From contig JAQVYD010000027.1 in assembly GCA_028709105.1 (NCBI GenBank), positions 1 through 6,484 of the forward strand: a DNA stretch of 6,484 nucleotides, read 5' to 3'. This document shows, one piece after another, positions 1 through 6,118 of the stretch. The stretch is from Clostridia bacterium. Lineage in GTDB: Bacteria > Bacillota > Peptococcia > DRI-13 > DTU073. Both the position numbers and the translations under genes were made by a program. The notes under the pieces are model-generated. The model made no database searches. It worked only from the letters and a program-made list of their open reading frames with translations, and was not told where the DNA came from. Each line of letters opens with the position of its first letter. Positions within the stretch are counted from its first letter, which is position 1.

Positions 1-1690
1 GATTATATAAATAGATAATATGCAGCACATTAAGCAGCTGCCTTTTATAAGCATGGATGCGCTTAATATGAATATCAAAAATAGAACCGGGATCAAGAGT
101 CCAACCATATTGCTCCTGCACAAACTCGACCACTTTGCTTTTATTCTCTAATTTGATGCGGGCGAATTTTTCCTGAAAAGGCGGATCAGCTTTAAAATAA
201 AGTAGATTGATTAAATCAGCGGGATGTTTAAGCCAACTGGGACCTATCGTCTCCGTGATCAGCCGTTTTAACTGCGGATTAGCAAGGGCCAGCCATCTGC
301 GGTGTGTAATCCCATTCGTTTTATTATTAAACTTCAGAGGATTATCTTCATAAAAATTACGCATCACTTGTTGTTTTAATATTTCCGAGTGTATTTTGGC
401 CACACCATTAACACTATAACTTCCGGCAATGGCCAAAGGAGCCATTCTGACATAACCATCACCAATAATCGCCATCTCCCTGATTTTCTCCATGCTCAGA
501 CCCTTTTTCCACAAATCTCTGCAAAATCGTTCGTTAATTTCTTCTACAATCATAAAAATTCGCGGTAACAATTGTCTAAACAACTCAATCGGCCACTTTT
601 CCAAGGCCTCAGGTAAAATCGTGTGGTTAGTATAGGAAACGGTATGTGTCGTAATCTCCCAAGCCTCATCCCAGCCCATGCCTTCTTCATCCAGCAAAAT
701 GCGCATAAGTTCCGGGATAACCAGAGCAGGGTGGGTATCATTGATATGTAAGGCCACCTTTTCAGAAAAATCATGGAGAGTGGCGTGACTCTTTTTATAG
801 CGGCGCACAATACTTTGCAACCCTGCCGAAACAAAGAAATACTGCTGTTTTAGTCTTAATTTTCTGCCCTCATAAAAAGAATCATCAGGATAAAGAATTT
901 GCGAAATCGATTCTGCAGAGTATTTTCGTTCTACAGCTTTCAAATAATCGCCCCGCTGAAAAGAATAATAATCGAATTCCGCCTCAGGCGCTTCCGCGCT
1001 CCATAAACGCAGTGTATTCACAAGACGATTCTGATACCCAACGATAGGAACATCATAGGGAACAGCTAAAGCCGATTCATATTCCTCATGAATAAAAACA
1101 GTTCTGCCTTCAACGCAATTAACCCTAACCTTTCCCCCAAACCTAACTTCTACAGCTTTATCCGGCCGGCGATTCTCCCAAGGGTAACCTTTTTTCAACC
1201 AATCATCGGAAGCCTCTACCTGTTCACCCTGTTCAATCTTTTGTTCGAATAAACCATAACGATACCTAATCCCACAACCGTGACCCGGTAAATTCAAAGA
1301 AGCCATAGAATCCAACAAATCCGCAGCCAACCTGCCTAAACCGCCGCTTCCTAAGCCTGCATCTTCTTCTTCCTGCACTAAATCCTTTAAGCTTATCCCT
1401 AATTCCGCCAGTCCTTCTTCCACAATCTCATCGAAACCAAGATTAAGCAAATTACTGCTCAAAAGCCGTCCCAATAAAAACTCAATGGAGAAATAATAAA
1501 CCTCTTTAATTTTCCCGTTGTGTTTATAGTACTTATTCGTTTGGTACCAATAAGTACTGATTTGATCGCGAACCAATCTAGCTAGGGTTCCATATTTCTC
1601 TAAATTACTGGCTTCGTCAATTGATTTGCCATGGATATTTTTAAATCTTTCTAAAAAAGCCTTTTTAAAAGTATCTTTATCCTTAAACAT
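1..1690 (-). CDS. glgP: Glycogen phosphorylase GlgP, N-terminal 563 residues (3' part outside window)
   Basis: Cytosolic GT35-family enzyme that removes glucose from glycogen chain ends with phosphate, giving glucose-1-phosphate. I translated the frame by hand from ATG 1690-1688 to the left edge and found 563 codons without a stop. Family landmarks appear in order: YYFSIEFLLGR (65-75), DAGLGSGGLGRLA (110-122), DSMASL (127-132), LHINDTHPAL (314-323), HTVSYTNHTILPEALE (349-364), VNGVAKIHSE (427-436), KTNGITHRRWL (457-467) and KRIHAYKRQLLN (543-554). The last holds the Lys/Arg pair and the Lys expected to bind phosphate. The family is about 800 residues, so roughly 240 are missing, including the pyridoxal-phosphate lysine near residue 650. 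The start is supported by AGGGGG (1702-1697) six bases upstream and by the clostridial-type MFKDKDTFKK opening. It lies 76 bases after glgB with no evident terminator, so the two are probably co-transcribed. Maltodextrin phosphorylase is the main alternative, but the glgB neighbour favours glycogen. Confidence 0.96.
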   Translation of the reverse strand, partial: MFKDKDTFKKAFLERFKNIHGKSIDEASNLEKYGTLARLVRDQISTYWYQTNKYYKHNGKIKEVYYFSIEFLLGRLLSSNLLNLGFDEIVEEGLAELGISLKDLVQEEEDAGLGSGGLGRLAADLLDSMASLNLPGHGCGIRYRYGLFEQKIEQGEQVEASDDWLKKGYPWENRRPDKAVEVRFGGKVRVNCVEGRTVFIHEEYESALAVPYDVPIVGYQNRLVNTLRLWSAEAPEAEFDYYSFQRGDYLKAVERKYSAESISQILYPDDSFYEGRKLRLKQQYFFVSAGLQSIVRRYKKSHATLHDFSEKVALHINDTHPALVIPELMRILLDEEGMGWDEAWEITTHTVSYTNHTILPEALEKWPIELFRQLLPRIFMIVEEINERFCRDLWKKGLSMEKIREMAIIGDGYVRMAPLAIAGSYSVNGVAKIHSEILKQQVMRNFYEDNPLKFNNKTNGITHRRWLALANPQLKRLITETIGPSWLKHPADLINLLYFKADPPFQEKFARIKLENKSKVVEFVQEQYGWTLDPGSIFDIHIKRIHAYKRQLLNVLHIIYLYN

Positions 1691-1766
1691 GGAGAACCCC
1701 CTGCTTTAAATTTTTCTACATTATTTTTCCCGTAAAAACACTTTGTTATTGCTTATTATTTTTTAC
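1691..1766 (-). other. glgB-glgP intergenic gap, no terminator seen
   Basis: This 76-base AT-rich gap separates the glgB stop from the glgP start. It holds the glgP Shine-Dalgarno AGGGGG (1702-1697). I found no GC-rich hairpin followed by a T-run and no convincing promoter, so read-through from glgB into glgP is the simplest reading. Confidence 0.6.
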
Positions 1767-1775
1767 TTATTGCTT
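1746..1775 (-). repeat. Short direct repeat at the 3' end of glgB (AAGCAATAA twice, 21-base period)
   Basis: AAGCAATAA occurs at 1775-1767, where it encodes the last two residues Lys-Gln and the stop of GlgB. It occurs again at 1754-1746, exactly 21 bases downstream and in the same frame. The second copy therefore forms a second Lys-Gln-stop seven codons beyond the real stop. It may be a small tandem duplication of the gene end, or chance in AT-rich DNA. Confidence 0.5.
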
Positions 1776-3647
1776 TTTAAAAATAACACAGGCCAAAGGA
1801 GGCACTTTAATGGCCAAAGAAAAATTCTGTCCCTGCCAAGCTTTTTGTTCAGACGATAACTGGCCCTCATTTCTTTTCCCTGAGCCGCCATATTCCGCAA
1901 GGTCACTATTAAACACCTCTTGATAAACCCCGGCACAAGGAAGACCAATCCGGAAATTCTCATAATACTGTGGTGTAAAATTACACAAAACTACAATAAA
2001 ATCATCGAGGTCCTTACTCCAACGTACAAAAACGAGAATACTCTGCTGATAATTATGACAATCAATCCACTGAAAGCCTTCCCAACCATGATCCTGTTCC
2101 CAAAAAGCCTTCTCTTTACGGTATAGCCAATTTAAATCCCGCACATACTTCTGAAATTTTTGATGCATTGTAAAATCAAGCAGCTTCCATTCCAGTTCCT
2201 CATAGTATCTCCATTCAATAAACTGCGCAAACTCCCCACCCATAAATAATAATTTTTTACCCGGATGAGCCATCATATAACCGAAAAAAGTTCTGAGATT
2301 AGCAAATTTTTGCCAATAATCCCCCGGCATCTTTTCAATCAGCGACTTTTTCCCATGCACTACCTCATCATGTGATAAAGGTAAAATAAAGTTTTCTGAA
2401 AAAGCATACATAAAGGAAAAAGTCAGTAAATTATAATGCCAACTCCTGTAAATAGCCTCTTTCCCCATATATTCCAAAGAATCATTCATCCAACCCATAT
2501 TCCACTTAAAATTAAAACCTAATCCTCCCGCGTAAGTGGGAGCGGTGACAAAAGGCCATTCGGTTGATTCTTCCGCAATCATTAAAGCTTGAGGGAATTC
2601 AGAAAAAACGACTTCATTCAGTCTTTTCACTAAATCAATGGCGTTTAAATCACCATTTCCCCCATATTTATTAGGAATCCACTGTCCCGACTCTTTCCCA
2701 TAATCAAGATAGAGCATACTAGCGACAGCATCCACCCTCAGCCCATCAAGATGAAAGAAGTCAAACCAAAACAGCGCGTTAGAAATAAGAAAGCCTCTTA
2801 CTTCCGGTCTGCCATAATCAAATTTCATCGTCCCCCAACCCGGGATTTCCCCCGATTCATACAAAGGAGTACCATCAAACCAAGACAAACCATGCGCATC
2901 TTTACAAAAATGTGCCGGAACCCAATCTAAGATCACCCCAATGCCGTGTTGATGACAATGATCTACGAAATACATAAAATCATGAGGAGTTCCATAACGA
3001 CTAGTTACGGCATAATATCCCGTAGTTTGATATCCCCAAGAACCATCAAAAGGATGCTCACAGACAGGCAATAGCTCAATATGGGTATAACCCATCTCCA
3101 CAACATAAGCGACTAGACTTTCCGCTAATTCACGATACGTATAAAAACTGCCGTCCTTTTTCTGTTTCCAAGAGCCTAAATGCACCTCATAAATTAATTG
3201 CGGCTGATTAAAAGGATCCGTTTCTTGCTTCTTTTTTTTCTGCCATTTTTGATCCTGCCACTTATAACCCGCAAGATCAAAAACGCGAGAAGCCGACTTA
3301 GGCCTAATCTCAGACCAGAAAGCATAAGGATCAGCTTTATGTAATACTTCCCCATAATGGGTGACAATCTCATATTTATAACTAGCCTTGTTTTTTACAC
3401 CGGGGATAAAAATTGTCCAAACTCCTGAATCTTCTATGCGCTCCATCGGATGGGCACAACCTTGCCAATCATTAAAATCACCAATTACTCTTACTTCCAC
3501 GGCATGAGGAGCCCACACCGAAAACCTAACTCCTTTTTGGTCTTTTTCTTTACTGGGATGGGCACCTAACATCTCATAGCTTTTAAAAAGATTGCCCTGA
3601 TGAAAAAGATATATTTCATAAGGAGTGGGACTGCTATTTTTCACCAT
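1767..3647 (-). CDS. glgB: 1,4-alpha-glucan (glycogen) branching enzyme GlgB
   Basis: A 626-residue GH13 enzyme that cuts an alpha-1,4 chain and rejoins it as an alpha-1,6 branch during glycogen synthesis in the cytosol. The N-terminal beta-sandwich (CBM48) covers about residues 24-125 (YEMLGAHP, FSVWAPHA, VIGDFNDW). The catalytic barrel follows: GYTHIELLPV (186-195), DWVPAHF (241-247), DGLRVDAV (301-308, nucleophile Asp306), AEEST (358-362, acid Glu359) and LPLSHDEVVHG (422-432, with His426 and Asp427). A beta-domain closes the C-terminus. All catalytic residues are present. The length matches Gram-positive GlgB, which lacks the extra N1 domain of the roughly 730-residue enterobacterial enzyme. 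The start is supported by AAAGGA (3658-3653) five bases upstream of the ATG. A lysine-rich linker (about 134-141) joins the two domains. It sits between the ROK kinase and glgP, and its own promoter is visible just upstream. Confidence 0.98.
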   Translation of the reverse strand: MVKNSSPTPYEIYLFHQGNLFKSYEMLGAHPSKEKDQKGVRFSVWAPHAVEVRVIGDFNDWQGCAHPMERIEDSGVWTIFIPGVKNKASYKYEIVTHYGEVLHKADPYAFWSEIRPKSASRVFDLAGYKWQDQKWQKKKKQETDPFNQPQLIYEVHLGSWKQKKDGSFYTYRELAESLVAYVVEMGYTHIELLPVCEHPFDGSWGYQTTGYYAVTSRYGTPHDFMYFVDHCHQHGIGVILDWVPAHFCKDAHGLSWFDGTPLYESGEIPGWGTMKFDYGRPEVRGFLISNALFWFDFFHLDGLRVDAVASMLYLDYGKESGQWIPNKYGGNGDLNAIDLVKRLNEVVFSEFPQALMIAEESTEWPFVTAPTYAGGLGFNFKWNMGWMNDSLEYMGKEAIYRSWHYNLLTFSFMYAFSENFILPLSHDEVVHGKKSLIEKMPGDYWQKFANLRTFFGYMMAHPGKKLLFMGGEFAQFIEWRYYEELEWKLLDFTMHQKFQKYVRDLNWLYRKEKAFWEQDHGWEGFQWIDCHNYQQSILVFVRWSKDLDDFIVVLCNFTPQYYENFRIGLPCAGVYQEVFNSDLAEYGGSGKRNEGQLSSEQKAWQGQNFSLAIKVPPLACVIFKKQ

Positions 3648-3667
3648 AGTAATCCTTTCTATCCATA

Positions 3668-3696
3668 ATTTTATAAAAACATTAAATTATTGTCAA
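3668..3696 (-). promoter_or_regulatory. Sigma-A-type promoter in front of glgB
   Basis: On the minus strand a perfect -35 TTGACA (3696-3691) is followed, after exactly 17 bases, by the -10 hexamer TAAAAT (3673-3668), which matches TATAAT at five of six positions. Transcription would begin near 3661. That leaves a leader of about 14 bases that just contains the glgB Shine-Dalgarno. The promoter lies in the gap after the kinase stop (3708-3706). It would let glgB-glgP be made independently of the kinase gene. Confidence 0.7.
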
Positions 3697-3705
3697 TGCA
3701 ATAAC

Positions 3706-4674
3706 CTAAATTGTCTCGATTTTATGCAGCCATAGGCTGGCCGCACCAATAACCCCGCCATAATAACCTTGTTTAGCTTTAAAGATTTCCACTTTTCCTC
3801 TAATTGTAGGGAAAACATTGGCATTAATCCGCTCAAGAAGATTAGAGGATAAAATTTCTTCTGCTTCAGCCACCCCGCCCCCCAAACTTATTTTATACGG
3901 ATTAAACAAATTGATTAAATTAGCCAGTCCTATGGCTAAATAGAAAATAGTCTCTTCCACGACCACCCGGGCAAGAGAATCGCCGGCTCGGAAAGCCTGG
4001 AAAATGGCCTCCGGGGATAATCCCGGCAGATCATCATCCGCAATTTGGCTAAGTTTACTCTCCGGCGCCCTTTTCATCTTTTCTTGAGTTCTCCTGACCA
4101 TACCAGGTGCTGAAACTAATGTTTCCCAACAACCTCTGCGTCCACAGGCACACGGATAGCCAAGAGGATCTATGACCATATGTCCTGCCTCCACCCCTGA
4201 CCCAAAACGTCCCGTATAAAGCCGACCGGCGAGAATCAGTCCTGAACCGACACCGGTACCTAAGGTTATACTCAAAAAGGTTGGGGCACCTTCCCCTCCA
4301 CCATAAAAATACTCCCCTAAACAAGCGGCATTGGCATCATTAACCAACCTTACGGGGAGGGCTGTTTCTTGGGTTAATCGTTCACGGACTTCCAGTTCTC
4401 CCCACTTTAAATTGGGACAATAAAGGCAATAGCCTCTCTGATTATCTACTTCTCCCGGCAGAGCTAATCCTACGCCTAAGATGTGGGCAGAAGCAGACTC
4501 AGCTAATTCATTAATTAATTTCCCGATTTGTTTTAAAACATATTCTGCTCCCTTTTCTCTCCGGGTAGGGAGCACCTGCGGTTTTAAAACCTGACCCGCT
4601 TGATTAACTAAACCGGCTTTGATGTTCGTTCCTCCGACATCTATGCCGATAGCTTGTACCTGCTCTGTTTTTAC
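3706..4674 (-). CDS. ROK-family sugar kinase, probable glucokinase, without a canonical start codon
   Basis: ROK kinases phosphorylate sugars with ATP; next to glgB and glgP the likely substrate is glucose, entering glycolysis as glucose-6-phosphate. Numbering from GTA 4674-4672, the frame gives 322 residues, the usual family length. It carries the phosphate-binding IGIDVGGTN (9-17), catalytic Asp113 in VNDANAA, LGTGVGSG (138-145), EAGH (162-165) with the zinc-ligand His, the ROK zinc motif CACGRRGCWE (Cys175, Cys177, Cys182) and LGGGV (264-268). No ATG, GTG or TTG lies in frame between the upstream stop (4716-4714) and GTG 4575. Starting at that GTG would delete the DVGGT motif. An ATG at 4679-4677 is out of frame and meets a stop after one codon. 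The true start is therefore unresolved (see findings). The family call is strong; glucose as the substrate is inferred from context, and other hexose or ROK kinases remain possible. Confidence 0.88.
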   Translation of the reverse strand, partial: VKTEQVQAIGIDVGGTNIKAGLVNQAGQVLKPQVLPTRREKGAEYVLKQIGKLINELAESASAHILGVGLALPGEVDNQRGYCLYCPNLKWGELEVRERLTQETALPVRLVNDANAACLGEYFYGGGEGAPTFLSITLGTGVGSGLILAGRLYTGRFGSGVEAGHMVIDPLGYPCACGRRGCWETLVSAPGMVRRTQEKMKRAPESKLSQIADDDLPGLSPEAIFQAFRAGDSLARVVVEETIFYLAIGLANLINLFNPYKISLGGGVAEAEEILSSNLLERINANVFPTIRGKVEIFKAKQGYYGGVIGAASLWLHKIETI

Positions 4675-4730
4675 CCCATCCCCCCCTCTCTCGAATATTA
4701 TTTTTATTCTTCCCTAATTTGCCTAACTTA

Positions 4731-4760
4731 ATTATACACAATTTGCGACCTAAAAGATAA
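4731..4760 (-). promoter_or_regulatory. Candidate promoter for the ROK kinase-glgB-glgP transcript
   Basis: On the minus strand there is a perfect -10 TATAAT at 4736-4731. The best -35 is weak: TTATCT (4760-4755) with an 18-base spacer, matching TTGACA at three of six positions. Transcription would start near 4724, about 50 bases before the kinase reading frame. The weak -35 suggests help from an activator or modest basal activity, but no operator could be identified. Confidence 0.45.
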
Positions 4761-4849
4761 TATTATGTTATATTTTATTTTATTTAAAATAGTAACAAAA
4801 CTGTCCAACTTGGTGAATACTCTGTTCTCTAATAGGTTGATGTCCTTTA

Positions 4850-4878
4850 TAGTCATAAAAAAAATTCTTTTGTACTAT
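4850..4878 (+). promoter_or_regulatory. Weak candidate promoter for the ZIP transporter gene
   Basis: TAGTCA (4850-4855) and TACTAT (4873-4878) are 17 bases apart, and each matches its consensus at four of six positions. Transcription would start near 4885, giving a leader of about 37 bases before ATG 4922. A lone TATAGT (4848-4853) is a better -10 but lacks a -35 at the right distance. The AT-rich region makes chance matches likely. Confidence 0.22.
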
Positions 4879-4921
4879 GCTTAAGATGAAACTACAAAAA
4901 TATTTTTCAGGAGAAAAAAGA

Positions 4922-5662
4922 ATGACTTATGAAATAATCTGGCAAAGTACAATTGCCGGTCTAGCTACAGTGTTAGGAACCATCATTATCCTCATCACAG
5001 GGCGGCCGGAGGAAAAACTTTTAGCTCTTTTACTAGGCTTTGCCGGAGGAGTAATGGCGACAGTTGTGGTCATTGACTTGCTCCCTTCGGCTCTCGTTTA
5101 TGGCAATGTTCCGGTGGCTGCTCTTGGTTTTATCTGCGGTCTTTTCCTGATGCTTCTTCTCGAACTAATCATACCCCTTTTTCCCTCCCTTAAAAATACG
5201 CAAAAAACGGGACAAGAGGGACGTTTCCTCAAAATGGGCTATCTTATTGCTATGGGTATTGCCCTCCATGACCTCCCCGAGGGCATTGCAATCGCTGCAG
5301 GCTATGCCGCCCAAGAAAAACTAGGATTAATCATTGCGCTAGCCATTGGGCTGCATAATATTCCCGAAGGCATGGCGACAGCCGCCCCTCTGACGATGGG
5401 GGGAATGTCCAGGTCTAAGGTTATTTTAATCTGCCTGCTGATTAGCCTCTTTACTCCGGTGGGAGCACTCTTAGGGATTCTTCTTGTCTCCATTTCCGCT
5501 AGTTTCATTTCCCTGCTCCTCGCTCTAGCCGGAGGCGCCATGGCCTTTATCGTTAAAAACGAACTTCTGCCCGAAGCACGTCGCCAGCACCCTTATTTTG
5601 CTTACTGCGGTTTGGGATTAGGTGTGCTCCTAATCCTCGCTCTAAGCTGGATCCACCATTAA
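4922..5662 (+). CDS. ZIP-family divalent metal transporter (ZupT-like)
   Basis: Integral membrane protein of 246 residues with about eight hydrophobic segments, expected to bring Zn2+ or other divalent metals (Fe, Mn) into the cytosol. The ZIP signatures are clear: HDLPEG (116-121) and HNIPEG (145-150) in the fourth and fifth segments, whose His and Glu side chains form the metal site. A DLLP motif (52-55) in segment 2 and NELLPEA (213-219) in a late segment are also typical. The loop between segments 3 and 4 is short and not His-rich, unlike many eukaryotic ZIPs. I chose ATG 4922 because AGGAG (4909-4913) lies eight bases upstream; an in-frame ATG at 4877 would add 15 charged residues and has no such site. 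The gene is divergent from the kinase-glg cluster and is followed on the same strand by two TSUP genes. I saw no recognisable Zur, Fur or MntR box. Metal specificity cannot be read from sequence. Confidence 0.93.
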   Translation: MTYEIIWQSTIAGLATVLGTIIILITGRPEEKLLALLLGFAGGVMATVVVIDLLPSALVYGNVPVAALGFICGLFLMLLLELIIPLFPSLKNTQKTGQEGRFLKMGYLIAMGIALHDLPEGIAIAAGYAAQEKLGLIIALAIGLHNIPEGMATAAPLTMGGMSRSKVILICLLISLFTPVGALLGILLVSISASFISLLLALAGGAMAFIVKNELLPEARRQHPYFAYCGLGLGVLLILALSWIHH

Positions 5663-5708
5663 AACAAAAGCAGCACAATTAATTTTTCTTCTTTAGACCT
5701 TATAAAAA

Positions 5709-5751
5709 AACACCTCCTAACAAAGACTAGAAATGGTCAAAGGAGGGTGTT
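5709..5751 (+). promoter_or_regulatory. Hairpin that pairs the Shine-Dalgarno of the first TSUP gene
   Basis: AACACCTCCT (5709-5718) is complementary to AGGAGGGTGTT (5741-5751): ten pairs with one bulged G, covering the whole AGGAGG ribosome binding site two bases ahead of ATG 5753. The loop contains a second small hairpin, GACTA (5725-5729) and TGGTC (5734-5738), with a GAAA tetraloop. In the plus-strand RNA this would hide the ribosome binding site. Read on the minus strand, the same stem is followed by TTTTTTT (5710-5704), so it also resembles a rho-independent terminator for leftward transcripts, although no leftward gene is visible to its right. Confidence 0.6.
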
Positions 5752-5752
5752 G

Positions 5753-6118
5753 ATGCAACTTAACTATAAAGCAATGGCCATACTAAGCCTCATCGGTATT
5801 TTCACAGGGTTAATCAACGGCTTGCTGGGTATTGGCGGCGGTACCATCCTTATTCCCGCCATGGTTTTCCTCTTGGGAGAAAAACAACATCTCGCTCATG
5901 GCACATCTCTGTCTATAATCCTGCCCACAGCCATTGTCAGCACCTTTGTATACCAAGCTAACAACCATCTTGACTGGGGAATAGCCCTTAAGATTGCGCT
6001 TAGCGGTATGATCGGAGGATATTTAGGCGCCCGGTTGATGCCATATATTCCCGCTCCCTACCTGCGTAAACTTTTTGGCGTTTTCATGGCAGTTGCCGGA
6101 ATTAGGATGATTTTCTAA
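5753..6118 (+). CDS. Half-size TSUP (TauE/SafE-like) membrane protein, first half
   Basis: Integral membrane protein of 121 residues with about four hydrophobic segments. Family members move sulfite, sulfonates or other organic anions; the substrate here is unknown. Typical TSUP features are GLLGIGGGTILIPA (23-36), QHLAHGTSL (45-53) with ILPTA (56-60), and LRKLFGVFM (104-112). Full-size TSUP proteins are about 250 residues built from two such repeats; this gene encodes one. AAAGGAGG (5739-5746) lies six bases before ATG 5753. GTG 5747 and TTG 5750 are also in frame, but GTG abuts the Shine-Dalgarno and TTG is only three bases from it. Its stop TAA (6116-6118) shares its last A with the start of the next gene, so the pair is probably co-translated and assembles together. 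The gene follows the ZIP gene by 90 bases, and its leader can fold over the ribosome binding site. Confidence 0.88.
   Translation: MQLNYKAMAILSLIGIFTGLINGLLGIGGGTILIPAMVFLLGEKQHLAHGTSLSIILPTAIVSTFVYQANNHLDWGIALKIALSGMIGGYLGARLMPYIPAPYLRKLFGVFMAVAGIRMIF

Larger units (their letters stand above)
4717..4921. other. Divergent intergenic region between the ROK kinase and ZIP genes
   Basis: About 200 bases separate the divergently read kinase and ZIP genes. The left half is very AT-rich (around 4755-4795) and would suit promoters in both directions. It holds the kinase -10 and the weak ZIP promoter candidate listed separately. No ORF with a ribosome binding site, no RNA gene and no strong inverted repeat was found. 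Confidence 0.6.

Noticed and set aside
47..49. Ala547 in the GlgP KRIHAYKRQ motif where many phosphorylases have Glu
   Set aside because: The phosphate-binding Lys and Arg residues around it are intact, and from memory Ala occurs here in other Firmicutes, so I do not treat it as a defect.
550..834. Minus-strand open frame of 94 codons
   Set aside because: It lies inside the clear glgP reading frame, on the same strand in another phase, and its translation matches no recognisable family.
1920..2126. Plus-strand open frame of 68 codons opposite glgB
   Set aside because: It is antisense to conserved branching-enzyme sequence, with no convincing ribosome binding site or family resemblance.
4055..4324. 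Minus-strand open frame of 89 codons within the kinase gene
   Set aside because: It is an out-of-phase shadow of conserved ROK sequence, including the zinc motif region.
3706..4575. Starting the ROK kinase at GTG 4575 (289 residues)
   Set aside because: It would remove the DVGGT phosphate-binding motif and leave the protein short for the family. Recognisable ROK sequence continues in frame upstream to about 4674.
4805..4813. CCAACTTGG palindrome upstream of the ZIP gene as an operator
   Set aside because: It is only four base pairs per arm and matches no metal-regulator box that I recognise.
4877..4921. Starting the ZIP protein at ATG 4877
   Set aside because: It has no Shine-Dalgarno and would add a charged tail before the first membrane segment. 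ATG 4922 has AGGAG at good spacing.
5302..5541. Minus-strand open frame opposite the ZIP gene, and a similar one at 6126-6311 opposite the second TSUP gene
   Set aside because: Both are antisense to well-conserved membrane-protein codons, and their translations look like complement artefacts.
5663..5708. Terminator after the ZIP gene at the TTTTT tract (5683-5687)
   Set aside because: No GC-rich stem precedes the T-run, so a rho-independent terminator is not supported.
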